A DNA stretch of 64,000 bases, taken from Planctomycetota bacterium. GTDB taxonomy: Bacteria; Planctomycetota; Planctomycetia; Gemmatales; HRBIN36. A program made the position numbers and the translations under genes. The DNA is taken from assembly GCA_014584395.1 (NCBI GenBank), contig JACTMY010000010.1:1-64000 (forward strand). The letters are read 5' to 3'. Of this stretch, positions 27,762 through 37,335 are shown piece after piece (position 1 is the first letter of the stretch; the number at the start of each line of letters is the position of its first letter). The notes under the pieces are model-generated. The model saw nothing but the letters and a program-made list of their open reading frames with translations, was not told the origin of the DNA and did no database searches.

Positions 27762-28490
27762 CTATCGCGCTGGATCGGTAATGATTTGCATGGCCCAGCG
27801 ATTCAGGTCGCGCATCATGTCGGCGTGGAGGCGATGTGTGGTGACATAGGTTTTTAAGTGCACATCCAACCCCGCCGTGTATAGTAAACGATAATCTTGC
27901 TTGGCCGTGCACAGCGGGATCAAGGCATTGGCAATGCCATGCCCCATCAAGACACTCACCCGCCGCGCCATGGGCAATCGCAGGAGAGGCCCGCATCTGG
28001 GGAACTGGCCGTTGAACCCTGCCACGCCCGCAAAGCGTTCGCTGTAACGAAAGGCAAGCCGATACGCGGCTTCGGCGCCTTCGCAAAAACCGGCTAGAAA
28101 AATGCGATCGGGATGGATGTTGTAGTGCAGACAGGCATCTTCGATCGCACCGAAAACATACTCTTCCATATTTCCATCAGCGTCCTCGCCCTCCCAGCTA
28201 TAGCCCCATGCCCCATCAGGTTTGAGCGTCTTGTGAGGACCTCGAAGGCCAAGGCAAATGTAATTCCGCCGGCTCACTCGGGGGGCCAATTTAAGAATCT
28301 GCCGCTCGCTGCCGCCTTGATGATGGAAGAAAACCATCAAGGGATAGGCATAGCCTGGCTCATAGCCAGTCGGCAGAAAGGTCAACACCGGTTGGGGGCG
28401 CTCCATGGACACCCAAGAGGAATAAAATCCTTCGGTGGGACGCAGCTCTCGTTCGACTTCCGTGTGCCATCGCGTGGTGGGCAAGCTCAT
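27762..28490 (-). CDS. Alpha/beta hydrolase (phospholipase/carboxylesterase-like) with Cys in the nucleophile elbow
   Basis: This encodes 242 residues of a cytosolic alpha/beta-hydrolase. PLMVFFHHQGGSERQ is the oxyanion region, and the nucleophile elbow at about 132-141 reads FLAGFCEGAEAA, that is G-x-C-x-G with Cys136 where esterases have Ser. A late His (THRLHADMM) could complete a triad. Dienelactone hydrolases also use Cys in G-x-C-x-G, so a Cys-dependent hydrolase is plausible; loss of activity is the alternative. AAGGACC lies 6 bases before the ATG. Substrate unknown. Confidence 0.75.
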   Translation of the reverse strand: MSLPTTRWHTEVERELRPTEGFYSSWVSMERPQPVLTFLPTGYEPGYAYPLMVFFHHQGGSERQILKLAPRVSRRNYICLGLRGPHKTLKPDGAWGYSWEGEDADGNMEEYVFGAIEDACLHYNIHPDRIFLAGFCEGAEAAYRLAFRYSERFAGVAGFNGQFPRCGPLLRLPMARRVSVLMGHGIANALIPLCTAKQDYRLLYTAGLDVHLKTYVTTHRLHADMMRDLNRWAMQIITDPAR

Positions 28491-29080
28491 GCGAGGTCCT
28501 TTTACACAAAATGTATGAACTCTGGCGGTCGCGCGGACTTTGCGTTGTAAGTCTCTCTCGGAATTGCATTTACGAATAGCATTTCCTCAATTGGCTGGGC
28601 AAGTCTACTGTTCCGCGAGCAGTGTGTCAACGTGGCTCTGAAGTCAAAAGCTGAAAATCACGGGCTATCCCACGTCTTTAGAATCACTTACACCGATTGG
28701 GAGAACTAGAGAGAAAATCGGCGATTTCATCGATTTGGTGGTCATTCATGGTCGGATAAAGCCTAACGTGCGGAATGTAGCTTTGCGAGGCCGGTTCGGG
28801 CCTCTCATTTGGCTGCTTCCGAAACCCTTAACCAGGCGGATAAGTTTATCTTGACTTCCCAAGTTAAAGTCTGCATAAATTATTATGATAATTATCTATA
28901 ATTTATATTATTACTTATGCGGTTATTTGCAATGAAGCCATCCTGCCTGTCGTCCGACATGGTCGAAACCAAGAAACTTGACATTTAACTTTCAGTTGAC
29001 GACTGAATCATTATATTTAAATTTATTCATTTCCCCGTGTGGGGCATGAGCTGACTTCATTGAACCAAGAGGCTCTCTCC
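28491..29080. other. AT-rich upstream region of the giant subtilase gene
   Basis: A gene-free spacer of about 590 bases. Its right half (about 28850-29035) is strikingly AT-rich compared with the rest of the window and includes long runs of A/T such as 28873-28915. That is compatible with an UP-element-type promoter or an H-NS-like silencing target. TTGAC boxes occur near 28852, 28978 and 28996, but no convincing -10 partner could be chosen. No gene is seen. Confidence 0.4.
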
Positions 29081-32000
29081 ATGAACGCAGTCAACCGGAG
29101 TTGGAATGCGGTGAAAAAGTCGAGGCGATTAGATCTTGCGCGGCGATTACACGTCCACCCTCAAGTGGAGGCCCTTGAAGATCGAGTCACTCCAAGCCAA
29201 TACACCAACTACAATGGCTTCACGGCCGATGCTGGGACGATCATTGTTCGCTTTCAACATGTTCAACCTGGCTTTGAAGGTTGGCAAATTCAGCCAGGCA
29301 CCCAAATTGGCAAGCAACTCGCCCCATTTTTGATCCCCGAACTGCGACTCGTCCATTTGGACCCTGGGGTTAGTTTGCAAACAGCCATTGCGGCCTATGA
29401 CGCCAATCCGTTTGTGGTTTATGCGGAAGCTAACACTATCGGCAGTTGGTCGTTCACGCCCAACGACCCCAGTTTCAATCAGCAGTGGGGTTTGCATAAT
29501 ACCGGGCAAACCGTGGGCGGGGTAACGGGAACAGCAGGTGCTGATATCGATGCCGTGTTGGCGTGGGATATCAACCGAGGTACAGGGCAGACCGTCGTCG
29601 GCATCATTGACAGCGGCACACAACTCAATCACCCTGATATCATCGCTAATTTATGGGTGAATCCGGGTGAAATTCCCGGCAACGGCATCGACGACGATGG
29701 CAATGGCTTCATTGACGACGTCAATGGTTATGATTTCGGCGACAACGATTCCGATCCCAATGATATTTTCGGCCACGGGACGCACGTGGCTGGCATTGCT
29801 GGAGCCGTGGGCAACAATGGCATCGGCGTTACTGGCGTCAGTCAAAACGTGAAATTGGCGATTCTCAAGATTGGCGCGGGTGCGGGGCAAGGTCCGTCCT
29901 TGGCCGGGTCCATCGCCGCCATCAATTATTGCGCGATGATGGGCATCACCATCTCCAATAATAGCTACTCCACGGGCGGCTTCTCCAACGCCCAGCGCGA
30001 TGCGATTCAAAATGCCGGTACAATGGCCAACCACGTCTTTGTCGTGGCGGCAGGAAATGCAAACAGCAACATCGACAACAATCCCGTCTACCCTGCCTCC
30101 TACAATTTGCCCAACATTGTGCGCGTGGCTGCCTCAACCAGTTCCGACACCAAGGCCAGCTTTTCCAGCTACGGCCCGAACACGGTGCAAATCGCGGCTC
30201 CTGGTGTGAACATCCTGAGCACCCTCATGGGCAGCAATTATGGTTTACAATCTGGCACTTCCATGGCGGCCCCCATGGTGGCGGGCGCTTTGTCTTTGCT
30301 CCGCGATTTACGGCCGACGTGGACCGCGGCGGAAATGATCAACCACATGCTGACTTATTCCGATGTGATTCCCGCGCTGAACGGCTTCGTGAATGGCAGT
30401 CGCCGCCTCAACGTTCATAAGATGCTGGTCAATTTGAATGAGGCGCCGGTTGCCCAAAACGACGGCCCCTACGTCGTGAATGAGGATCAGGTTCTCAATG
30501 TTTCCGCGGCGCTGGGATTGCTGGCCAATGATTCGGACATTGAAGGTGATCCATTGACCGCGCATCTCTTGGCCCAAGCCGCTAACGGCATAGCGGTCGT
30601 TAATGCGGATGGCTCCTTCACGTACACGCCCAACGCCAATTATTTTGGCCCGGATTCCTTTACTTATCGTGCCTTTGATGGGTTTTCTTTCTCCAACGCA
30701 GCCACCGTGTCGATCATCGTCAATCCCGTGAACGATGCTCCCGTGGCGCAGAATAACTTTTACTTCGTGCAAGGCGGCATGCCGTTCAACCTAGGCGCGC
30801 CCGGCGTGCTCAACAACGACTCGGACATCGATGGCGACCCATTAACGGCCGTGTGGTTCAGCGGTCCCAGCAACGGCACCTTGACCTTGAACCCTAATGG
30901 CTCTTTTACCTACACCCCCAATGCCACCTTTTCAGGCATGGATTTCTTCCAATATCGGGCCTTCGACGGCAATGACTTCAGCAACGTGGCTACGGTGACG
31001 CTGCAAGTCAACCATGCGCCGGTAGCCGTGAATGATGATTATTTTGGTTTGACCTGGAACCAGCCCTACAGTTCTAACTTCAGCGTGTTGCTGAACGATC
31101 AAGACTTGGACGGCGATCCGCTAGTGGCGGAACTAGTCGCGAATCCCTTGAATGGAACTCTCGTATTTCATGCCAATGGCACTTTCACCTATACACCCAA
31201 CAACTTCTTCTACGGCGTGGATACGTTCACTTATCGGGTGAGTGATCCCTACTTTGTGAGCAACACGGCAACGGTGCGTTTGCACGTCGGTTCCACGCCT
31301 ATAGCGGGTGATGACCATTTTAACGCCATCCGCTCCACGCTGCTCACCGTTCCTCCCAAGGGCGTCCTGCAAAACGACTTGAATTTCGATGGTTCGCCTA
31401 TGACGGCGATCTTGGTGAGCACGCCGCTTTATGGCGAAGTCGCTTTGAATTCGGACGGTTCATTCACCTATCTTCCCGTGGTGAATTTCGTGGGCACGGA
31501 TTCCTTCCAATACCGGGCCGCGGCTGACGGTCGGTTGAGTAATATCGCGACGGTCTTTATCCATGTGCAAGAACAACCCAATCGACCGCCTATCGCGGTG
31601 GATGATCCCTTCTACACCACCCTTCGGGATCAACCCCTCTCGATCCCCGCGCCGGGCGTGATGGGCAATGATTTGGATCCCGATGGCGACCTCATCAGAG
31701 CCTATCTGGTCACCGGCACGAGCCATGGTCTGCTTGGGCTTGGACAGGATGGCGCTTTTGTCTACACGCCGAATCCTGGATACGTTGGCTTGGATAGTTT
31801 TACCTATCGAGTATGGGATGGAGAGTTTTACAGCAACGTGGCAACGGTGACGATCACCATCGAAGGAGCCATCAACCCGCCGGTGGCCAACCCGGATAGT
31901 TACACCATGGAGCAGAATCAACAGCTTATCGTCGGACCGCCAGGGATTCTGCAAAACGATTGGGACCCGCAAGCCTTGCCTCTCACTGCCATCTTGGTGA

Positions 32001-33442
32001 CGAATGTGGCCAGCGGCACGCTCACTCTCAATGACAATGGCAGCTTCATCTACACCCCCAACATAAACTTCACGGGGACAGACACCTTTACCTACCGCGC
32101 CTTCAATGGCGTGCATCAAAGCGGTTTGACCACGGTGTCCATTCTGGTGACCCCCGTCATCCTGCCGCCAATCGCACAAGACGATGACTACTCCGTCGTG
32201 ACGGGTCAGAACCTTATCGTCTCGGCTCCTGGAGTGATGGGCAATGATTCCGACCCGCAAGGACTGCCGCTGACCGCACAATTGGTCACAGGACCTGCCC
32301 ACGGGTTAATGGTGTTCAACCCTGATGGCTCGTTTAGCTACACGGCCAACCTTGGCTTCACCGGTCAAGATACTTTTACATACCAGGTTCATAATGGCTT
32401 CCTGGCAAGTCAGACAGCCACGGTCCGCATCAACGTTCAACCCGTCATGGGTGGGCCGGGTCAAATCGTGGTGGTCGCTCCCGATGCTGGGTGGGAGCCG
32501 CGCGTGAAAGTCTACGATGGCCAGTCGGGAGTGGAGAAATTCAGCTTCCTGGCATACGAAGCGAATTTCCAAGGCGGCGTGCGCGTGGCCACGGCGGATC
32601 TGAACGGAGATGGGGTGATGGACATCATCACTTCGCCCGGTCCAGGCCGTTCGCCCCTGGTCCGCGTTTTTGACGGGGTGACGGGCTTGCCGTTCCTGGG
32701 CAATTTAGGAGGGTTCCACGTCTTCTCGACCACCTTCACCGGCGGCGTGTTCATCGCGGTGGGCGACATCAATCTGGACGGCACCCCGGACATCATTGCC
32801 AGCGCCGACGCCGGCGCCACGCCGAGCATCCGCTCCATTAACGGCAAAACGGGCTTGCCTTTCCTGGGCAATGTCGGTTTCTTCAACGCCTACGATACCA
32901 CGTTTACTGGCGGTGTGCGCGTGGCTGTGGGCGATGTCAACGGCGATGGTCGGCCAGACATCATCACAACCCCCGGAACGGGAGGCTCCTCGCTCGTTCG
33001 GGTATGGGACGTCACGCGTGTCATCGTGCAAGGGAATCCGGTTTTAGTACGGCAGTTTTATGGATTCGACGCGAACTACAAGGGGGGAGCGTTTATCTCA
33101 GCCGGTGACATCAATGGCGATGGTCGGGCGGAGATCATCCTGGGGTCGGGTGGAGCAATGGTCAATCAGATACGCATCTTTGGCACATCCAATACTCCCT
33201 TGTCCCAATTCACACCCTACGCCCCGAATTATATTGGTGGCGTGCGGGTCGCGGCGGGAGATGTGAATGGGGATGGCCGACTGGACCTGATCACCGCTCC
33301 TGCCAGCCAAGGCTTGGGGGTTCCTTCCCGCGTTCGCTTCTTTGATGCGATCACGCTGAGTGAAATGCTGAACCCGCCGCTGGCGCCCTTCGGCAGCTTT
33401 GGCGGCGGCCTCTTCGTAGGCGGATTTAGAACCGGCCGTTAA
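29081..33442 (+). CDS. Giant secreted subtilisin-family (S8) protease with cadherin-like and FG-GAP repeats
   Basis: This encodes about 1453 residues. The basic N-terminus contains VEALEDRVTPS, the planctomycete surface-protein signature. A propeptide-like region (ADAGTIIVRF...VYAEAN) precedes the peptidase S8 domain, with catalytic Asp in IIDSGTQLNHPDI (about 177), His in GHGTHVAGIAG (about 233) and Ser in SGTSMAAPMVAG (about 394). Seven tandem cadherin/Big_9-like repeats of about 95 residues follow, each opening with a 'PPVAxxDxY' motif and ending in 'DTFTYRxxDG...NxATVxIxV'. Then come five FG-GAP/VCBS-type calcium loops (GDVNGDGxxDIIT). I prefer the ATG at 29081 with AAGAGG upstream over a GTG at 29039. 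Probably cell-surface or secreted; closed by a hairpin at 33471. Confidence 0.88.
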   Translation: MNAVNRSWNAVKKSRRLDLARRLHVHPQVEALEDRVTPSQYTNYNGFTADAGTIIVRFQHVQPGFEGWQIQPGTQIGKQLAPFLIPELRLVHLDPGVSLQTAIAAYDANPFVVYAEANTIGSWSFTPNDPSFNQQWGLHNTGQTVGGVTGTAGADIDAVLAWDINRGTGQTVVGIIDSGTQLNHPDIIANLWVNPGEIPGNGIDDDGNGFIDDVNGYDFGDNDSDPNDIFGHGTHVAGIAGAVGNNGIGVTGVSQNVKLAILKIGAGAGQGPSLAGSIAAINYCAMMGITISNNSYSTGGFSNAQRDAIQNAGTMANHVFVVAAGNANSNIDNNPVYPASYNLPNIVRVAASTSSDTKASFSSYGPNTVQIAAPGVNILSTLMGSNYGLQSGTSMAAPMVAGALSLLRDLRPTWTAAEMINHMLTYSDVIPALNGFVNGSRRLNVHKMLVNLNEAPVAQNDGPYVVNEDQVLNVSAALGLLANDSDIEGDPLTAHLLAQAANGIAVVNADGSFTYTPNANYFGPDSFTYRAFDGFSFSNAATVSIIVNPVNDAPVAQNNFYFVQGGMPFNLGAPGVLNNDSDIDGDPLTAVWFSGPSNGTLTLNPNGSFTYTPNATFSGMDFFQYRAFDGNDFSNVATVTLQVNHAPVAVNDDYFGLTWNQPYSSNFSVLLNDQDLDGDPLVAELVANPLNGTLVFHANGTFTYTPNNFFYGVDTFTYRVSDPYFVSNTATVRLHVGSTPIAGDDHFNAIRSTLLTVPPKGVLQNDLNFDGSPMTAILVSTPLYGEVALNSDGSFTYLPVVNFVGTDSFQYRAAADGRLSNIATVFIHVQEQPNRPPIAVDDPFYTTLRDQPLSIPAPGVMGNDLDPDGDLIRAYLVTGTSHGLLGLGQDGAFVYTPNPGYVGLDSFTYRVWDGEFYSNVATVTITIEGAINPPVANPDSYTMEQNQQLIVGPPGILQNDWDPQALPLTAILVTNVASGTLTLNDNGSFIYTPNINFTGTDTFTYRAFNGVHQSGLTTVSILVTPVILPPIAQDDDYSVVTGQNLIVSAPGVMGNDSDPQGLPLTAQLVTGPAHGLMVFNPDGSFSYTANLGFTGQDTFTYQVHNGFLASQTATVRINVQPVMGGPGQIVVVAPDAGWEPRVKVYDGQSGVEKFSFLAYEANFQGGVRVATADLNGDGVMDIITSPGPGRSPLVRVFDGVTGLPFLGNLGGFHVFSTTFTGGVFIAVGDINLDGTPDIIASADAGATPSIRSINGKTGLPFLGNVGFFNAYDTTFTGGVRVAVGDVNGDGRPDIITTPGTGGSSLVRVWDVTRVIVQGNPVLVRQFYGFDANYKGGAFISAGDINGDGRAEIILGSGGAMVNQIRIFGTSNTPLSQFTPYAPNYIGGVRVAAGDVNGDGRLDLITAPASQGLGVPSRVRFFDAITLSEMLNPPLAPFGSFGGGLFVGGFRTGR

Positions 33443-33470
33443 TCAAACTACTAAAATGGCTGACACACAT

Positions 33471-33513
33471 TGCCCCATGGCTCATAGCGAGCGATGGGGC
33501 ACCTTTCTTTTGG
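33471..33513 (+). terminator. Terminator hairpin after the subtilase gene
   Basis: TGCCCCATGGCTC (33471-33483) and GAGCGATGGGGCA (33489-33501) form a 13-bp stem with one mismatch and a 5-base loop, followed by CCTTTCTTTT. It lies 28 bases after the subtilase stop, between convergent genes. Confidence 0.75.
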
Positions 33514-33543
33514 TCATGCATGGCGAGATTCCCACGCGCGGCG

Positions 33544-35919
33544 TCAGGGTGCTTTTTCCACATGACAGCGCAGAACGCCGCCAGAGAAGCCTGTTTGCAA
33601 TTCAACATCCAGCCGAAACTCCCTGGCTTTGACGGCGACAAAACGCACGACGCAATAACGATCCCGAGCGATCTCGAATTGGCTGTCGGGCGCCAAGGTC
33701 ACGGGCTTCCAGGCATCGCCCTCTTTGTAGGATAGGCTCCACCGAGCGGGCAGCCGGCATTGACCACGCCCGGTATCATCAAACCAATAAACGCGGACTT
33801 GACTCACTTCCTGTTCTTCAGGCAACTTCCAGCTCAACCATTCCTTGCTGCCGCGCCGATCCCACCACGTCATGCGCGTCATGTCGTGGTCATTGGAATG
33901 GGCTGGGGCGTTGGTTTCATTCAGGCCCGCGAGGGTGTCTCCCTGATAGCAATGCGAAGCTTGGAAGAGCACGCCTCGGGACATGGTGCCCGTATCAGAC
34001 GAGGCTTCCGCCAAAGCCGCCTTCTCGGGAAGCCAAACCACCATTTCTCCTGGGGTTCGATTATCCCAATAGGCATAAGGGATCGCCGTCAATGGCACCG
34101 GTTGAATCTGATGTGATCCAGTGTTCGACGTCGTCACGGCCAGGGTTTGCCCAGTGATTTTCACGACGCCTTGCAGCATCTCCGCATCGAAGCTGGCCAA
34201 GAGCGGCATTTCGCGCGGGAGAAGGATGTTTCTGACTTTGCCCGATGGATGGTCAGCGCCTTCCAAACAGTAGACCATGGGACCACGCATCAAGGCGACC
34301 CGCTCCTCGTTGGCTTTCACGCGCGGATCGGCATGGACCCTCACAATGGGCATGGGCAAGTGGAGTCGAACCTGGTCTCCTGGTTTCCAGGCATGGTGGA
34401 GTCGAACATACCCCTTTTCGACTTGGCTGCGGGTCATGCCGTCAGGGCCAGAAATCGTGGCGGGCAAGGTTAACCATCCGGGAAGACGCAGATAAAGATC
34501 AAACGGCATGGCGTCTTTTTCAGGATGGAGCGTGATCGTGATGTCGCCATCCCAGGGATAGCGCGTCGTTTGTTTGATTTTCACCGTGCCGGAGGGCAGC
34601 ATCAGGGCGGCCTCATTGCCCATGTAAAGCAATGTCCAAATGGCATTGCCTTTCACGGCATAGACCCGTTCGCCCATGCCGGGCAGGTAGCGGACGATGT
34701 TCGTCGGACAACAAGAGCAATCGAACCAGGGCACGCGATGGTGCGCTCCCTTGCTCGCCAGGGGATTGACGTAAAAAAACCGATCGCCGCTGAGGGAGAC
34801 GCCGCTGAGCATGCCGTTGTAAACTTCACGCTCCAGGATGTCGACGTAGCGGCCTTCCCCGGTCATGAGGAACATGCGGTGATTCCACAAAGCCATGCCG
34901 ATGGCGGCGCAGGTTTCCGCATAGGCCGTGTCGTTGGGCAGATCGAAAGGCACCGTGAACCCTTCATTGCTGGCGGACGGCCCAATCCCCCCCGTGAGAT
35001 ACATTTTGCGATCGACGACGTCATGCCAGATGGCCTTGATGGCATGCATCAATTCCGCATCTTGCACCGCGCCGGCCACGTCCGCCATGGCACAATACAT
35101 GTACATCGCCCGAACGGCGTGGCCGACGACTTCGCGCATCTGGCGGACCGGCATGTGATCCTGCGCATATTCGCCAAACAATTTGCGGCCCGTGGAAGCG
35201 TCGCCGCGCGTGTCGAGAAAGAACTTGGCAAGATGCAGATACCGTTTTTCTCCGGTGGCGTGGTGGAGCTTGACCAAGGCTAACTCAATCTCCTGATGAC
35301 CGCATGGTTCCGGCCTCTTTCCAGGGCCAAACACTCTGTCAATGTGATCGGCAAAACGGATGGCGACGTCGAGCAGCTTCCTTTTTCCCGTGGCTTGATG
35401 GTAGGCAATAGCGGCTTCGATCAAATGGCCGCCGCAATACATTTCGTGGCCGTGAGCAAGATCCTTCCATCGGTCATTTGGCTTAACCAAGGTGAAATAG
35501 GTGTTGATGTAGCCATCGGGTTGCTGAGCGGCGGCGATGAGATCAATGATGCGATCGATGCGCTCCTCGAGTTTGGGATCCCGCCATTGTTTCAGACTAT
35601 AGGCAGCGCCTTCGAGCACTTTGTAGACGTCGGAATCATTGTAGCGCGCCCCTTCATGCTTTCCTGGTTCCAGTCCCGCGGCGACGGCGAAGTTGCGAAT
35701 GCGGTGCGTGATCTCGCATTGATGGAGATTGGCCTCGAGGGTCACCTCGCGGTTCACATTGATGCGCGGCGACCAGAATGCATCCTCGATGTTGACGGCG
35801 GAAAACGGCACTGCCGTCAACGGTTGCTGGAGGGGGGAATCATGGGCCAAGCCAAGCAGCGGCAGCATGGCCAGGCTCCATGCCATGAAGGCCAAGCGGA
35901 ACCCGATGCGCGTCGTCAT
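33544..35919 (-). CDS. Exported glycoside hydrolase family 127 protein (beta-L-arabinofuranosidase-like)
   Basis: This encodes 791 residues. The signal peptide (about 1-25, ending GLAHD) precedes a DUF1680/GH127 (alpha/alpha)6 barrel: INVNREVTLEANLHQCEITHRIRNF, WRDPKLEERIDRIIDLIAAAQQPDGY, and HEMYCGGHLIEAAIAYHQATG. The catalytic region has NDTAYAETCAAIGMALW with the Glu and WFDCSCCPTNIVRYLPGMG with the cysteine cluster used by this family. A beta-sandwich region and a C-terminal carbohydrate-binding-like extension follow. It removes beta-L-arabinofuranosyl or related sugars from plant or algal glycans. glyA lies 47 bases upstream on the same strand but is functionally unrelated. Confidence 0.9.
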   Translation of the reverse strand: MTTRIGFRLAFMAWSLAMLPLLGLAHDSPLQQPLTAVPFSAVNIEDAFWSPRINVNREVTLEANLHQCEITHRIRNFAVAAGLEPGKHEGARYNDSDVYKVLEGAAYSLKQWRDPKLEERIDRIIDLIAAAQQPDGYINTYFTLVKPNDRWKDLAHGHEMYCGGHLIEAAIAYHQATGKRKLLDVAIRFADHIDRVFGPGKRPEPCGHQEIELALVKLHHATGEKRYLHLAKFFLDTRGDASTGRKLFGEYAQDHMPVRQMREVVGHAVRAMYMYCAMADVAGAVQDAELMHAIKAIWHDVVDRKMYLTGGIGPSASNEGFTVPFDLPNDTAYAETCAAIGMALWNHRMFLMTGEGRYVDILEREVYNGMLSGVSLSGDRFFYVNPLASKGAHHRVPWFDCSCCPTNIVRYLPGMGERVYAVKGNAIWTLLYMGNEAALMLPSGTVKIKQTTRYPWDGDITITLHPEKDAMPFDLYLRLPGWLTLPATISGPDGMTRSQVEKGYVRLHHAWKPGDQVRLHLPMPIVRVHADPRVKANEERVALMRGPMVYCLEGADHPSGKVRNILLPREMPLLASFDAEMLQGVVKITGQTLAVTTSNTGSHQIQPVPLTAIPYAYWDNRTPGEMVVWLPEKAALAEASSDTGTMSRGVLFQASHCYQGDTLAGLNETNAPAHSNDHDMTRMTWWDRRGSKEWLSWKLPEEQEVSQVRVYWFDDTGRGQCRLPARWSLSYKEGDAWKPVTLAPDSQFEIARDRYCVVRFVAVKAREFRLDVELQTGFSGGVLRCHVEKAP

Positions 35920-35966
35920 GAGTCAATACTCCCAGTTGAACGGGTTGGGTCTGCAAAGTCGAAATG

Positions 35967-37211
35967 TTAGTAGGGCGGCTTGGGCACGGGGAAATCCTTG
36001 CTCCATTCATGCACTTGCGATTTGATGCGCGCCAGAACGGCGGCGTCTTGGGGCTGCATGAGCACTTCGTTAATCCACTGGGCGATTTGCTTCATTTGCG
36101 TTGCTTGCATTCCCCGCGTCGTCAGCGCCGGGGTGCCGATGCGAATGCCCGAAGGATCCAGCGGCGGACGTTGATCGAAGGGGATGAGATTTTTGTTGAC
36201 GGTGATGCCTGCTTGATCGAGGGCTTTTTCAGCGATTTTGCCGCTGATGTTCTTCGACGTCACATCCACCAGCAGCAAATGATTATCCGTGCCGCCGGAG
36301 ACGATGCGAAAACCATGGCTTTGCAACTCTTGAGCCATGCAGCGGGCGTTTTCGACGGTCTGTTGCATGAACGTCTTGAAGGCGGGCTGCAAAGCTTCCA
36401 GGAAGGATACCGCCTTACCGGCAATGACGTGCATTAAGGGCCCGCCTTGCACGCCGGGAAAGACCGCGGAATTGATTTTCTTTTCCCACTCGGAGGTGCA
36501 CAGGATCATGCCGCCGCGCGGACCACGCAAGGTTTTGTGCGTCGTGGTGGTGACGAAGTCAGCCAGGCAGACCGGATCGGGGTGCAGCTTGGCCGCCACC
36601 AACCCGGCGATGTGAGCCATGTCGACCATCAACAACGCTTTGACTTCCTTGGCTATCTCGGCAAAGGCTGCAAAATCGAATAGTCGTGGATAGGCGCTCG
36701 CGCCGGTCAGGATCATCTTGGGCCGAAACTCCCTGGCCAGTTGAGCGACCTGTCCCATGTTGATGCGTTCGGTGTCGCGATCGACGCCGTAGTGAATAAT
36801 CTTGAAATATTTGCCGGAGAAATTCAGCTTCATGCCATGCGTGAGATGACCGCCATGGGCTAAATCCAAGGACAGAATCAGATCACCCGGATCGAGAGCC
36901 GCCAGGTAGACCGCCATGTTGGCCTGAGCGCCGGAATGGGGCTGGACGTTGGCATGCTGGGCGCCAAAAAGTTGCTTGGCGCGATCGATCGCTAGCTGTT
37001 CGACCACGTCCACGTTTTGGCAGCCGCCGTAATAGCGACGGCCGGGATAACCTTCGGCGTATTTATTCGTGAGCACGCTGCCTTGGGCCATCATGACGGC
37101 CGTGCTCGTGTAATTTTCGGACGCAATCATTTCGAGGCCTGCTTCCTGGCGTTGTACTTCAGCCTGGATGGCATTCCAAATGGCGGGATCTTGACTGGCC
37201 AGGGGATTCAT
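35967..37211 (-). CDS. glyA: Serine hydroxymethyltransferase
   Basis: This encodes 414 residues, a PLP enzyme interconverting serine and glycine with tetrahydrofolate. [62 protein letters not shown] and the PLP lysine in [17 protein letters not shown] are all present, with full family length. It is divergent from uppS with about 124 bases between starts, which must hold both promoters. I see no riboswitch-sized leader. Confidence 0.96.
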   Translation of the reverse strand: MNPLASQDPAIWNAIQAEVQRQEAGLEMIASENYTSTAVMMAQGSVLTNKYAEGYPGRRYYGGCQNVDVVEQLAIDRAKQLFGAQHANVQPHSGAQANMAVYLAALDPGDLILSLDLAHGGHLTHGMKLNFSGKYFKIIHYGVDRDTERINMGQVAQLAREFRPKMILTGASAYPRLFDFAAFAEIAKEVKALLMVDMAHIAGLVAAKLHPDPVCLADFVTTTTHKTLRGPRGGMILCTSEWEKKINSAVFPGVQGGPLMHVIAGKAVSFLEALQPAFKTFMQQTVENARCMAQELQSHGFRIVSGGTDNHLLLVDVTSKNISGKIAEKALDQAGITVNKNLIPFDQRPPLDPSGIRIGTPALTTRGMQATQMKQIAQWINEVLMQPQDAAVLARIKSQVHEWSKDFPVPKPPY

Positions 37212-37335
37212 GCTTGATTTTCCTGCTCATCACCGGGAGGGGAAGAAATTCGACTCGCATCCGTTACAATAGCAAGGCCATGGAGAATTACCAGCGGTAA
37301 AAGCAACCTGTGGTTCGTGCGGACTCGAGAATCTC

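Noticed and set aside
30430-32450. Tandem repeats in the subtilase gene as a CRISPR or DNA-level repeat array
   Set aside because: The repeats are protein-level cadherin-like domains of about 95 residues with diverged DNA; no short identical repeats with spacers are present.
37212-37335. Glycine riboswitch or other leader upstream of glyA
   Set aside because: The spacer of 124 bases is shared with divergent uppS and shows no tandem aptamer-like structure.
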